From JASLMY01 sp965226475 (GTDB lineage Bacteria; Pseudomonadota; Alphaproteobacteria; GCA-2731375), in the NCBI GenBank assembly GCA_965226475.1, contig CBDDDJ010000003.1:434001-498000 (forward strand): a stretch of DNA of 64,000 nucleotides. The letters are read 5' to 3'. Position 1 is the first letter of the stretch; each line of letters begins with the position of its first letter. A program made the translations under genes and the position numbers. Below, piece by piece: positions 43,312 to 51,683 of the stretch. The notes beneath the pieces were generated by a model. The model did not search any database, was not told the origin of the DNA, and worked only from the letters and a program-made list of their open reading frames with translations.

Positions 43312-44952
43312 CAGCCTGTCGGACTTGAGCCGAGGGCCGATATGAGATTCTCTATCATGGTCTGATTCTCTCCTGCTTGGCGGTTTTGGTGATGAGCAAC
43401 TTTCGACAGGTCGACCGTGAGACGGGGTATCTGCTGCCGCCTTCCGTGGATGACTGGCTGCCGGAGCGTCATCTGGCGCGCTTCGTCGTCGAGGTGATCG
43501 AGCAGCTGGACCTCTCGCCCTTCGTCAAGGCCTATCGCGGCTCGGGCTCGGCGGCGCATCACCCGAGCGTTCTGCTCGGCCTGTTGATCTACGGCTACGC
43601 GACGGGGGTGTTTTCGAGCCGCAAGCTGGAGCGTGCGAGTTACGATTCGGTGGCCTTCCGCTTCATCGCCGCCAACGATCATCCCGACCACGACACCATC
43701 GCCGTGTTCCGTCGGCGCTTTCTGGACCGGATCGAGGCGCTGTTCGTGGAGGTGCTGCTGCTGGCGCGCCTGGCCGGCATGGTGAAGCTCGGCACGGTGG
43801 CGCTGGACGGCACCAAGATCCACGCCGATGCGAACCGGCCCGGCGCCTTGTCGTGGAAGCATGCCTGCGAGATCGAAGCCCGGTTGAAGGCCGAGGTGGC
43901 GGAGCTGATGGCGCTGGGCGAGGCGGCCGACGCGGCGGATGTGCCGGACGGGATGAGCGTGCCGGAGGAGCTGGCCCGGCGCGAGGACCGCCTGGCGGCG
44001 ATCGCCGAGGCCAAGGCGGCGATCGAGGCGCGGGCCCAGGAGCGTCATGCGCGCGAGCAAGCCGAGTACGAGGAGAAGATGCGGGCGCGCGAGGAGAAGG
44101 CGAAGCGGACGGGCCGCAAGCCTGGTGGCCGTCCGCCGGCGCCGCCCGAGGCGGGGCCTCGCCCGAAGGACCAGGTCAACCTGACGGACGCGGATTCGCG
44201 CATCATGCCGGTGGCCGGCGGCGGCTTCGAGCAGTGCTACAACGCCCAGGCCACGGTGGCGACCGACAGCCTGTTGGTGGTCACCGCCGATGTGGTCCAG
44301 GCGGCCAACGACAAGCGGGAGATCGTGCCGGCGCTTGCCGCGCTCGCTCTCCTCCCCGAGTCGCTGGGCAAGCCCGAGACCCTGCTGGCGGACAGCGGCT
44401 ATTTCAGCCAGGCCAACGTCGAGGCCTGCGCCGAGGCGAAGATCGCCGCGCTGATCGCGCCGGGCCGGGAGCGCCATCATCTCTCCTGGCGGGCTCGTTT
44501 CGCCGAGGCGCCACCCGCGCCGGAGGATCCAACGCCGCTGGAGGCGATGGTCCATCGCCTCGCGACGCCCGAGGGCCGGGCGCTCTACGCGCTCCGCAAG
44601 CAGACCCCGGAACCGGTGTTCGGCATCATCAAATCGGTGATGGGCTTCCGCCAGTTCAGCCTGCGCGGCCTCGAGCAGGTCAAGGGAGAGCGGAACCTGG
44701 TCACGCTCGCCTGGAACATCAAGCGGATGTTCGCCCCGCAGGCCGCCTGAAGGCCCTGGCAGTCCCCTATCGTCGGCCAGTCGGGCGACCATGTCGAGGT
44801 GAGGTGCCGCCGTTCTCCCCATCGCTCGAAAAAAACTCGCCCCTTGAACGCTTTAGCTCCTGGTGTGCCCGTGGCAATGTGGCTAGGCGCAAAGCGGCTT
44901 CTCCATCATGCCCACGGCCGCATGGTGCGGTGGGCTCCAGTCCGACAGACTG
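43312..44952 (+). mobile_element. IS1182-family insertion sequence
   Basis: The left end CAGCCTGTCGGACTTGAGCC and the right end, read inverted, CAGTCTGTCGGACTGGAGCC match at 18 of 20 bases. CTAG flanks both sides (43308-43311 and 44953-44956), consistent with a 4-bp target duplication. It contains one transposase gene. The element is about 1641 bp. Confidence 0.9.
43392..44750 (+). CDS. IS1182-family transposase
   Basis: The protein of about 452 residues begins MSNFRQVDRETGYLLPPSVDDW and AFVEVIEQLD-type dimer segment. A DDE catalytic set is visible: LGTVALDGTKIHADA (first Asp), TLLADSGYFSQANVEA (second Asp) and the distal PEPVFGIIKSVMGFRQFSLRG (Glu region). A long charged coil (about residues 150-240) separates them, typical of the IS1182 group. 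The ATG 43392 matches the family N-terminus; a TTG at 43377 is also in frame. The frame is intact, so the element may be active. Confidence 0.9.
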   Translation: MSNFRQVDRETGYLLPPSVDDWLPERHLARFVVEVIEQLDLSPFVKAYRGSGSAAHHPSVLLGLLIYGYATGVFSSRKLERASYDSVAFRFIAANDHPDHDTIAVFRRRFLDRIEALFVEVLLLARLAGMVKLGTVALDGTKIHADANRPGALSWKHACEIEARLKAEVAELMALGEAADAADVPDGMSVPEELARREDRLAAIAEAKAAIEARAQERHAREQAEYEEKMRAREEKAKRTGRKPGGRPPAPPEAGPRPKDQVNLTDADSRIMPVAGGGFEQCYNAQATVATDSLLVVTADVVQAANDKREIVPALAALALLPESLGKPETLLADSGYFSQANVEACAEAKIAALIAPGRERHHLSWRARFAEAPPAPEDPTPLEAMVHRLATPEGRALYALRKQTPEPVFGIIKSVMGFRQFSLRGLEQVKGERNLVTLAWNIKRMFAPQAA

Positions 44953-44956
44953 CTAG

Positions 44957-46598
44957 CCCGGATCTCTCACCCCAGGGACTTTCGTCGGGCAACACGTTCG
45001 GCGTTTGGCTTGGTGCGGCGGTTTTTGTTTTTCGGACATGGTAGTCGGTCCGGCGGCTTTGCCGGTTGGGTAAGTTCTGAATGTTCCTCTGTTGCCGCGG
45101 TTCGGGTGTTTGATCGGCGGCTTTACCTGGCCGCCATGGATAATCGTTCGTGGGCGATGGCGAACTCGGCTTGCCAGGGTTGCGCGGAGGCCATGGCGAT
45201 CTTGATCCGACGAACCGAGATCGTCACCCTGGCGCCGAGCTTCAAGAGCTTGAGGCGGATCGAGCCGGCGGTGGCGTTGGCGAGGGCCGTGTCGGCGAGT
45301 GCGATGCGGCGCAGGCTGTCGACCAGCACATAGGCGAGCGAGGCGAACCAGAGCCGGAGCTGGTTGGCGCGCATCGTCGCCGCCGAGGTGCGGTCGGCGA
45401 AGAGATCGAGCTGGCACTCTTTGATCCGGTTCTCCATTTCGCCGCGGGCGCAATAGAGCTCCTCATAGAGCGTTCTGGCGTCGACCTCGGCCGAGGCGAG
45501 CGAGGTGACGACGAAGCGTGGATTGGCGCCCTTCGAGAGATGCTCGGCCTTGCCCACCACCCGGCGCGGCAGGCTCCAGCTGTCCAGCGTTGAATAAATG
45601 AAGTCGGCGAAGCGCCGCGCCGCCTGGCCCGTCTCGTCGTGCTCCGACCGGGCCGCCGCCGCCTCGCCCTCGATCCGCTGCTTCAGCCGGCTGTTCTTGG
45701 CCAGGCCAAAGAGATAGTCGACCCCGTTCGCCTCGCACCAGGCCATGATCTCGTCGCGCGCGAAGCCTGAGTCGGCACGCAACAGGATCTCGACCCGGGG
45801 CCAGCGCGCCCGGATCCGTTCGACGATCCGTTCCACCTCCTCGCGCGCCCCGGCGGCGCCATCGATATTGGCCGGCCGAAGCTTCGCCGCCAACAGGTGG
45901 CGTCCGCGGGTGATGTAGAGCGGCAGATAGCAGTAGCACTTGTAGTAGCCGTGGAAGAACCGGCCTTCCTGGTTGCCATGCACCGGATCGTCGGTGGCGT
46001 CGAGATCCAGGATGATCCGCTTCGGCGCGCCCGCGTGGGCATCGAGATAGAGATCGACGAACAGGCTCTCGATGGCCGCCTCGTCATGGCCGATCTTGTG
46101 ATAGCGGCCCGGCGCGCCCGACGGCGCGTGCTCCAGCCGATTGAGCGTGCTCTTGCCGGCCAGCGCCGCGCAATCCTCCCGCTTCCCCTCCAGCCGATCC
46201 GACAGCAGCGCCAGGACGGGATCGTGGCGCAGCTGGTCGTGATCGTCGACATCCTCGTAGCCGAGCGCGATCCCGCGGATCCGCTGCCCGAGCAACGTCC
46301 GAAGCCCATGCACCACCAGTTGCGGCGTCCGATGATCGACGAAGCATCCCGCCACACGATCGAACAAACCGATCGCGGAAGCGCAATGGCGAAGCAACAA
46401 GGCACCGGCATCGCTACTGATCGCCCCGCCATCGAAGGCCGCCACCACGCGACGGCCATCGAAGGCTTCAAATTCGAACGGATTGGAGATACACTCTGTC
46501 GGCATCGGACCTCATCCCAGAATCTGTTAAGCCTTTGTCACAAAAGAACTTTACAGCATTCTTGAGGCCGATGCACCCCCTAGGGTGAGAGATCCGGG
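44957..46598 (-). mobile_element. IS1380-family insertion sequence
   Basis: The left end CCCGGATCTCTCACCCCAGGG and the right end (inverted) CCCGGATCTCTCACCCTAGGG match at 20 of 21 bases. CTAG lies at 44953-44956 and 46599-46602. The left CTAG is shared with the IS1182 element. The element is 1642 bp with one transposase gene on the minus strand. Confidence 0.9.
45123..46505 (-). CDS. IS1380-family transposase
   Basis: The 460-residue transposase has an RNase-H-like DDE core: ILDLDATDDPVHGNQEGRFFHGYYKCYCYLPL (first Asp and the characteristic HGNQ), LLRADSGFARDEIMAWCE (second Asp) and YCARGEMENRIKECQLDLFADRTS (Glu). This last segment is nearly diagnostic of IS1380. The reading frame is complete from MPTECISNPFEFEAFDGRRV and fills the element on the minus strand. 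Confidence 0.93.
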   Translation of the reverse strand: MPTECISNPFEFEAFDGRRVVAAFDGGAISSDAGALLLRHCASAIGLFDRVAGCFVDHRTPQLVVHGLRTLLGQRIRGIALGYEDVDDHDQLRHDPVLALLSDRLEGKREDCAALAGKSTLNRLEHAPSGAPGRYHKIGHDEAAIESLFVDLYLDAHAGAPKRIILDLDATDDPVHGNQEGRFFHGYYKCYCYLPLYITRGRHLLAAKLRPANIDGAAGAREEVERIVERIRARWPRVEILLRADSGFARDEIMAWCEANGVDYLFGLAKNSRLKQRIEGEAAAARSEHDETGQAARRFADFIYSTLDSWSLPRRVVGKAEHLSKGANPRFVVTSLASAEVDARTLYEELYCARGEMENRIKECQLDLFADRTSAATMRANQLRLWFASLAYVLVDSLRRIALADTALANATAGSIRLKLLKLGARVTISVRRIKIAMASAQPWQAEFAIAHERLSMAAR

Positions 46599-46741
46599 CT
46601 AGCTGGCCCGCTCTGTTATGCGTTCAAATACGGGGCAGACCATCCAGCGGCATGTTTCACTGATGGTGAGTATGCTCTCGAAAGCAGAGCTTTCGAGGCT
46701 AATGTCGGAAACGATGCGATTCCTTTCGTTCGAATTCCGCG

Positions 46742-47503
46742 TTACCGTTCCAGCTGGTCATAGATGACGCGAGACAGTGCTAAAAGGGCATCCTTGTCGA
46801 TCTGGCCAGCGATCGCGTAGCTCAGCTGGTTATCGATCCAATAGAAGACGCCGATGTCGCCCTCGTAGGTGTAGCGGAACGCGGTCTGATCGATGGTACC
46901 TTCGTGCCGCTTGACATAAAGCGTCAGTCTCTGGCCGCTCTGGTCTTCGTACATGAAGAGGGCAGTAGGACCCTCGCCGTCCGCGAGCAGACGGCCGCCC
47001 ACCAGATTGAACCCGCTGTCGATGAGAACCGGCGTTTTCAGTTTGGCCTTGAGTCGTTTCGAGAGCCAGGCGACAAGATGTTGCTCGGCTTCTGCGCCGA
47101 CCTCGACGGGGTGGCGGACCTCGGGCGTGAAAACCGCATAGGCCCTCGCGGCCCGGTGTGCGAACTCTAGCTCCGAATTCGTCGGCAAGACCTGATCCAA
47201 TTCGTGGATCCACCAGCCTACTAACCCGCCGACCAACAACAGTAATGTCGCCGCTGTTGCGCGACCGACCCAGTGGCCGCGGCCAGCAACGTGGCTGACT
47301 TGCAGCTGGATTGGTACCGGTTCATCCAAGATCGGATCGTAAAGCGTGTGAATGAGCTCGATTTGCAGCCGGTAGGCGGAGATGCGCTCGGCTGCGTCGG
47401 CATTTACGGCAATATGGGCCTCAACCTCTTGTCGCCTTTCCGGCGTCAGATTGCCGTCGACATAGGCGTGAAGATCATGCTCATTGATGCTTGGCGCCGC
47501 CAT
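46742..47503 (-). CDS. Anti-sigma factor with one membrane helix
   Basis: The 253-residue protein has the N-terminal anti-sigma domain (INEHDLHAYVDGNLTPERRQEVEAHIAVN), lacking the usual HxxxCxxC zinc cysteines. A single membrane helix follows (AATLLLLVGGLVGWWI, near 83-98), then a periplasmic sensor-like domain. The ATG at 47503 begins 3 bases after the sigma-factor stop; GTG 47512 would overlap it. It most likely holds the adjacent ECF sigma factor at the membrane. Confidence 0.85.
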   Translation of the reverse strand: MAAPSINEHDLHAYVDGNLTPERRQEVEAHIAVNADAAERISAYRLQIELIHTLYDPILDEPVPIQLQVSHVAGRGHWVGRATAATLLLLVGGLVGWWIHELDQVLPTNSELEFAHRAARAYAVFTPEVRHPVEVGAEAEQHLVAWLSKRLKAKLKTPVLIDSGFNLVGGRLLADGEGPTALFMYEDQSGQRLTLYVKRHEGTIDQTAFRYTYEGDIGVFYWIDNQLSYAIAGQIDKDALLALSRVIYDQLER

Positions 47504-47505
47504 TC

Positions 47506-48024
47506 TCAACACGCCTCGAATTCGATCTCGGATTGCGGCCCGTGTCCCAACTGGCGCAGTCGCTCGCGACCCCTGGATAGCCTGGACATCACGGTGCCGA
47601 TGGGCACGCCGAGAATTTTCGCCGCCTCCGCATAAGTCATGCTCTCAAGACCGACCAGCAGGACGACCGCACGCTGTTCCTCGGGCAATTGTGCCAGGGC
47701 TTCGGCGAACTGGCGCAGCCGTACGACATGATCTTGTGTCGGCAGCACGCGCGCATCACGGCTCTGCTCGATCGGCACCAGGCGAGGGCGGCGAGTTTCG
47801 GCCCGCACGGCGTTGACATGCAGGTTATGCAGGATGGTGAACAGCCAAGCGCGCATGCTGCCGCGCCCGAGCCAGAGATGCCGGCGTGTGAGCGAGCGCT
47901 CAAGACAGTCCTGAACCAGATCATCCGCGCCTGCGATATCGCCCATCAGCGCCCGCGCATAGCGCCGCAGCGATGGTATCTCTGCGATAATCAGACGCTC
48001 GCGATCTTCCATCCTGGCTCGCAT
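47506..48024 (-). CDS. ECF-subfamily RNA polymerase sigma factor
   Basis: The 172-residue protein has sigma region 2 (SLRRYARALMGDIAGADDLVQDCLERSL, then AWLFTILHNLHVNAVRAE) and region 4 (LAQLPEEQRAVVLLVGLESMTYAEAAKILGVPIGTVMSRLSRGRERLR). It lies between a small exported protein gene and its anti-sigma gene on the same strand, the standard arrangement for an envelope or redox stress regulon. A second ATG at 48012 is possible. Confidence 0.9.
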   Translation of the reverse strand: MRARMEDRERLIIAEIPSLRRYARALMGDIAGADDLVQDCLERSLTRRHLWLGRGSMRAWLFTILHNLHVNAVRAETRRPRLVPIEQSRDARVLPTQDHVVRLRQFAEALAQLPEEQRAVVLLVGLESMTYAEAAKILGVPIGTVMSRLSRGRERLRQLGHGPQSEIEFEAC

Positions 48025-48073
48025 TGGCGATACCGGGGACCAAGGGTGGGCACGTCGATCCCCGGCAACGGGA

Positions 48074-48328
48074 TTACTGACTTACCAGTATCATACGCAT
48101 CGCCTTTGCCAACACATTGGTCGATTCTTTGTGTTTACCCGCCTTGTGCAGGGCATCGCCCTCGTCTCGCAGCGCCTTGACCTCGGTCATCTGTGCGGCG
48201 GGCAGCGACATCTTCGAAAGTGCGTGGTCGATCGCCTTGACATCCGCGGATACCGGGCAATGACCGGCCAAAACCGGAGTGGCGATGACGGTCGCCAGGG
48301 CGGCGGCTAGAAACAGACGCTTGCTCAT
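48074..48328 (-). CDS. Small exported protein of the sigma-factor operon
   Basis: The 84-residue protein starts at ATG 48328 after AAGGAGATCCCG. A signal peptide (KRLFLAAALATVIATPVLA) is followed by a mature part of about 62 residues, with a single Cys near its start (GHCPVSADVKAIDHAL) and repeated Lys/Ala helices (LPAAQMTEVKALRDEGDALHKAGKHKESTNVLAKAMRM). It is probably periplasmic. Close relatives sit next to ECF sigma genes, and it is the first gene of the operon, so it is likely a target or sensor of the sigma system (inference). Confidence 0.75.
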   Translation of the reverse strand: MSKRLFLAAALATVIATPVLAGHCPVSADVKAIDHALSKMSLPAAQMTEVKALRDEGDALHKAGKHKESTNVLAKAMRMILVSQ

Positions 48329-48381
48329 CGGGATCTCCTTGATTGCGGTTTCCACGGCCGATCACATCGACCTCAATTCCA

Positions 48382-48409
48382 TAGACACCTATCGACGGCG
48401 ATTTATTCC
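48382..48409 (-). promoter_or_regulatory. Candidate ECF-type promoter
   Basis: On the minus strand GGAATAAA is followed after 15 bases by GTCTA, placed 54 bases upstream of the small exported protein start. The spacing fits an ECF -35/-10 pair, so the operon could be autoregulated. The motif assignment is a guess from position and shape. Confidence 0.35.
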
Positions 48410-48582
48410 ACCCTTCCCACACCCTGCATAGAAAAGAGGCGTAGAGCGTGTTCCGTATCATGTGAATCATCATGGAATTGAGGCCCGACCCATCCAAAAT
48501 GACAACATCAGTGGCCGCCCTGGTCCCGCTCGCGTCCTCGTCGCCATCGTTCGACCACGCTCGACGATCTCCTGATTGCGCA

Positions 48583-48723
48583 TCATGCCCCATATGCGGG
48601 CCGCCCAGCCGACGATACCACCAGCACCGTCGCATGGGCGGTGCCGGGCACCGTGAGGCAAGTGGCGGCCAGAAGCGCCACGGCCGTGATCAGCGAGCGT
48701 GTGGTGGATGTCGCGCGGGTCAT
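48583..48723 (-). pseudogene. Signal-peptide remnant of an exported protein
   Basis: The ATG at 48723, behind AAAGGAACATCCC, encodes a clear signal peptide (SLITAVALLAATCLTVPGTAHA) and then stops after about 13 residues at 48583-48585. The mature part seems lost or frameshifted. It could also be a real 46-residue peptide. Confidence 0.4.
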
Positions 48724-48882
48724 GGGATGTTCCTTTCCCGAATTGTGGCGCCGGAAGGTCATGGCGCCGGTCCCCTATTCACCTTCACTGTCGCCAATGT
48801 AGGCGCGGCTATTCGAGCAGAGGTTTCTCGGATGTTTCCGGCGAATAATCGAAGTGACCCGTGCCTGCCTTGCAAACACGAC

Positions 48883-48995
48883 CGTCATCGCGAGTGGGCG
48901 AGGCGAGCGTGGCGATCCAGGCGGCAGTTACGTCGCGGCCAGGCATCGACGACCTTCGCGCGGCCCTGGATCGCCACGCTCCGCTCGCGATGACG
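48883..48995. repeat. REP-like long palindrome
   Basis: The left arm (48883-48921) starts CGTCATCGCGAG and ends GGCGATCCAGG. The right arm (48965-48995) is its inverted copy, CCTGGATCGCC to GCGATGACG, with one 8-base insertion in the left arm. This resembles the CGTCATTGCGAG...CAATCCAGG palindromes found between genes in many bacteria. A 16-base partial match (GTGGCGATCCAGGCGG) lies near 55535. Confidence 0.75.
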
Positions 48996-49149
48996 GCGGA
49001 GAGGGACGAGAGGTCACTTCAACGGCTCATCGCCATGAGGACTGCGGCCGGCGCGTCCCTGCGGCGGCGGGGCGCCAATCGGCTGGACATGGCGGGCCAG
49101 AACCGTTCCGGCCGCCGCCGAGACGTCGGGCTCGGGGGCGGCCGGGTGG

Positions 49150-49203
49150 CGGGACGGGGACAATTCCGGGGACCAATTCCGGGGCGATTCCAGGGACAGT
49201 TTA
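49150..49203. repeat. Short direct repeats of the AATTCCGGGGAC type
   Basis: Three consecutive near-copies of the unit (GGACAATTCCGGGGACC, AATTCCGGGGCGATTCC, AGGGACAGTTTAC) are visible. Such units often flank REP-associated tyrosine transposase genes, but no such transposase is present here. Confidence 0.45.
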
Positions 49204-49218
49204 CTAATTGCCGGCGCA

Positions 49219-49842
49219 TTATAGTTCGATCGTCAATGGCTTAACCAAAAGTGAACGCTGTCGTGCCGATGTTCCTTCCTGGGATTGGTCTCCTTCACCG
49301 CCCGCCACCGTCGAACCCATGGGCTCGACGGCGGCGGGCGGCGGAATTGCCGGGGCAACCCGCGAATGGGGTCCAGTCTTGCATTTCGCGGCAAGGAGTC
49401 CCGGGCGGCGGGGCCACGGCAAGGTGGAGAGAGCGCCCCAGGGGAAGGCGACGAGGATGGCGCTCGCCGCCTGTAGGTGCGCGACGGCCTCGACCGGCGC
49501 CGGCCCGCCGCGCGGGCCCGCGGTCCCGGGGCCCGGCGGGATGGTCGCGGCGAGGGCGCCGAGGGATGAAGCGGGCAAGGTCTTCGGCGCCGCCGCGACG
49601 CCCGCCCGCACAATGCGCACCCGGTCGCCGGGCCCCGAATAGAACCCCCGCGCGACGGCCGTGCCGATGACACGACCGATCGTGCCGCCGATGACGACCG
49701 CCAGGACGATTTCCCACCAGGCGCTTTCCAACACCCGGAGGACCGGGCCCGCGTCGAGCGCGCCACGCGGCGTTGCCGCCGTCGTGGACAACGTTGCGAG
49801 CGCGACGACGGTATCTCCCGGGCGGGGCGCCGCCGTGTTCAT
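49219..49842 (-). CDS. Hypothetical protein with one possible membrane helix
   Basis: The ATG at 49842 follows GGAGGTCGGCGAC, a good ribosome site, and opens MNTAAPRPGDTVVALATL. A hydrophobic stretch (WWEIVLAVVIGGTIGRVIGTAVA) near residues 39-61 could span the membrane. The rest is Pro/Ala/Gly-rich and low in information, and similar frames occur by chance in such GC-rich DNA. It contains a 24-base palindrome near 49305. No family is recognised. Confidence 0.3.
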   Translation of the reverse strand: MNTAAPRPGDTVVALATLSTTAATPRGALDAGPVLRVLESAWWEIVLAVVIGGTIGRVIGTAVARGFYSGPGDRVRIVRAGVAAAPKTLPASSLGALAATIPPGPGTAGPRGGPAPVEAVAHLQAASAILVAFPWGALSTLPWPRRPGLLAAKCKTGPHSRVAPAIPPPAAVEPMGSTVAGGEGDQSQEGTSARQRSLLVKPLTIEL

Positions 49843-50643
49843 GTCGCCGACCTCCGCCGGGCATCGGGTCGGGCCGGCATGGTACCTCCGTTTCGCGGAC
49901 CGGGGACCGGCGCGGTCGTCGGCGGGAAGACGGACCGGCCGGTTCAAGGGGGTAGGCACCTTTTCCGCGTTGCGCCGCGAACCCGTTTCGCCTTCCACGC
50001 CCGGCATCCCGCCGCACCTGATCCGGGCGCGCGACGGCGGCGGGCCGACGGGCGCCCGCGCCGGCGCGGCCCTAGATGACGCTATGATGACGTCGAGATG
50101 ATCCGCGGCGTTTCGCCCCCGCCGCGATCCGAATATGTCATTTCGGGCCGATTCCGGCTTTTTCAGGACATATTTAGACACCCGATAAGCACTTTTCGAC
50201 ACCCCTGCTCATGCGCGCCGAGACATATATTGGACATCATCCGGATGCGCGCGCACCCGTCCCGAGGACCCGCTCAGCGGCGGGCCATCGCGGCGTCCTG
50301 GCGGAGGTCTTGCCGGGGCCGGAAACCTCATATAATTCAAATGCTTCCGCCCTCGTTACCGGCGCCTCGCGGGCCCCCGGCCGGCACGCCATATGGGAGA
50401 CATGAACCACACCCATTTGACGCGCTCGGCGATATATATTCGCGCTTGCGCCCGACACGGCGGCGGGGCCGGCTCACCTCGATTTTCGCCCCGGCGCGCC
50501 GAAATACCCTCATTCCAGGTCATCCGTCTCCACGACGAGGGCTATCGCCCGCGGTTTGACGGGCCGGGCACCCGTTCTTCGGGCCGCATGTCTCGTCTGG
50601 GGAGATGGCGCGCGCGCCGGCCGGGACTTCCATCGATTGATCC
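49843..50643. other. Gene-poor GC-rich stretch
   Basis: No coding frame with family-like sequence was found on either strand. Short AT-rich patches near 50160, 50220, 50330 and 50430 (for example ACATATATTGGACATC) may be promoters or remnants of lost genes. No tRNA or terminator is evident. Confidence 0.5.
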
Positions 50644-51543
50644 TCAGCGGACGATCTCGGTCCCCAGCAGTTCGGTGCGCTGCATGACGCGGCGGTGGCG
50701 CCGGGCGTCATAGTCGGTCACCCGGTGCAGGGTGGCGCGGTTGTCCCACATGAGGACGTCGCCCTTGGCCCAAATGTGGCGGTAGACGTGCTCGTCGCGG
50801 ATCGCCAGTTTCATCAGCTTGGCGTGGTAGGCCTTGCCTTCCTCCAGCCCCATGCCGCCCACATAGAAGGCGACGTTCTCCGAGACGTAGAGCGAGCGGC
50901 GCCCGTCGGGATGGGTGCGCACCAGCGGGTGGGTCGCCGCCGGCAGGTCGCGTTTCTGCTGGTCCGTGGTCGGCGTCAAGCCGGGACAGATCAGGCGATT
51001 GAACTCGTGGTTGTGCACCATGTGGCGGCCCTCAATCGTCTCCTTGACCTCGTCGGGCAGCGCCTCGTAGGCGGCGAACATGTTGGCGAACCAGGTCTCG
51101 CCGCCCTCGGGCGGCACCTCGCGGCCATGCAGGATCGAACCCAGGCTCGGCACCGCCTTGTAGGAGCCGTCGGTGTGCCAGAGGGCGGTGAGTGTCGCGA
51201 AATAACGCCTGAGTTCATGGTCGACCTCGAGGATATTGCCGTCCTCGTCGGTGTTGGCGATGCGCAGGATCTCCGGCACTGCGGTGGAGATCTTCTCCTT
51301 GTCCTGATGCACCGCCAGCTCGCCGAAATTGCGGCTGAAGGCGACCTGCTCCGCCTCGCTCAGATCCTGTTTGGGGAAGACGAGCACCAGATGCTCGGCC
51401 CAGACCGCCTTCAGGGCCTCGACCGTCGCGGGTTCGAGCGGCAGCCGCAGGTCGAGGCCGCGAACCTCGGCGCCGATTACGGGATGGCGCTTGGCGACGG
51501 TGAAGGGGGCCGGGGAAGCGGTATCGACGGACGCGACGACCAT
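50644..51543 (-). CDS. TauD/TfdA-family Fe(II)/2-oxoglutarate dioxygenase
   Basis: The 299-residue oxygenase contains HPVIGAEVRGLDLRLPL, then ALWHTDGSYKAVPSLGSILHG (HxD iron ligands), GGETWFANMFAAYEAL and MWDNRATLHRVTDYDARRHRRVMQRT (distal His and the Arg that binds 2-oxoglutarate). This is the pattern of TauD and 2,4-D dioxygenase TfdA. Taurine, alkylsulfonates, phenoxyacids or similar acids are possible substrates. The ATG at 51543 follows GGAGGATATCCGC and gives the normal length. Confidence 0.9.
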   Translation of the reverse strand: MVVASVDTASPAPFTVAKRHPVIGAEVRGLDLRLPLEPATVEALKAVWAEHLVLVFPKQDLSEAEQVAFSRNFGELAVHQDKEKISTAVPEILRIANTDEDGNILEVDHELRRYFATLTALWHTDGSYKAVPSLGSILHGREVPPEGGETWFANMFAAYEALPDEVKETIEGRHMVHNHEFNRLICPGLTPTTDQQKRDLPAATHPLVRTHPDGRRSLYVSENVAFYVGGMGLEEGKAYHAKLMKLAIRDEHVYRHIWAKGDVLMWDNRATLHRVTDYDARRHRRVMQRTELLGTEIVR

Positions 51544-51683
51544 GCGGATATCCTCCGGGTTGGCGGCGGGATCCGAGGGAGGGTGGCATGCGCCCGCCAC
51601 CGGCTCAAGCCGCGTGGCTCGCATTGTCGTATTGCTTCGACTAATGTCTTTTCGAACGATCATTCGAGCGGAGGGACTTCGGC

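Noticed and set aside
43312..46598. The paired insertion sequences as a composite transposon
   Set aside because: They belong to different families with unrelated ends and have no cargo between them; only a shared CTAG joins them.
46677..46697. A 9-bp perfect hairpin (CTCGAAAGC, AGA, GCTTTCGAG) between the IS1380 element and the anti-sigma gene as terminator
   Set aside because: It follows the anti-sigma gene by about 45 bases on that strand but has no T run in either direction, so its role is uncertain and it was not annotated as a terminator.
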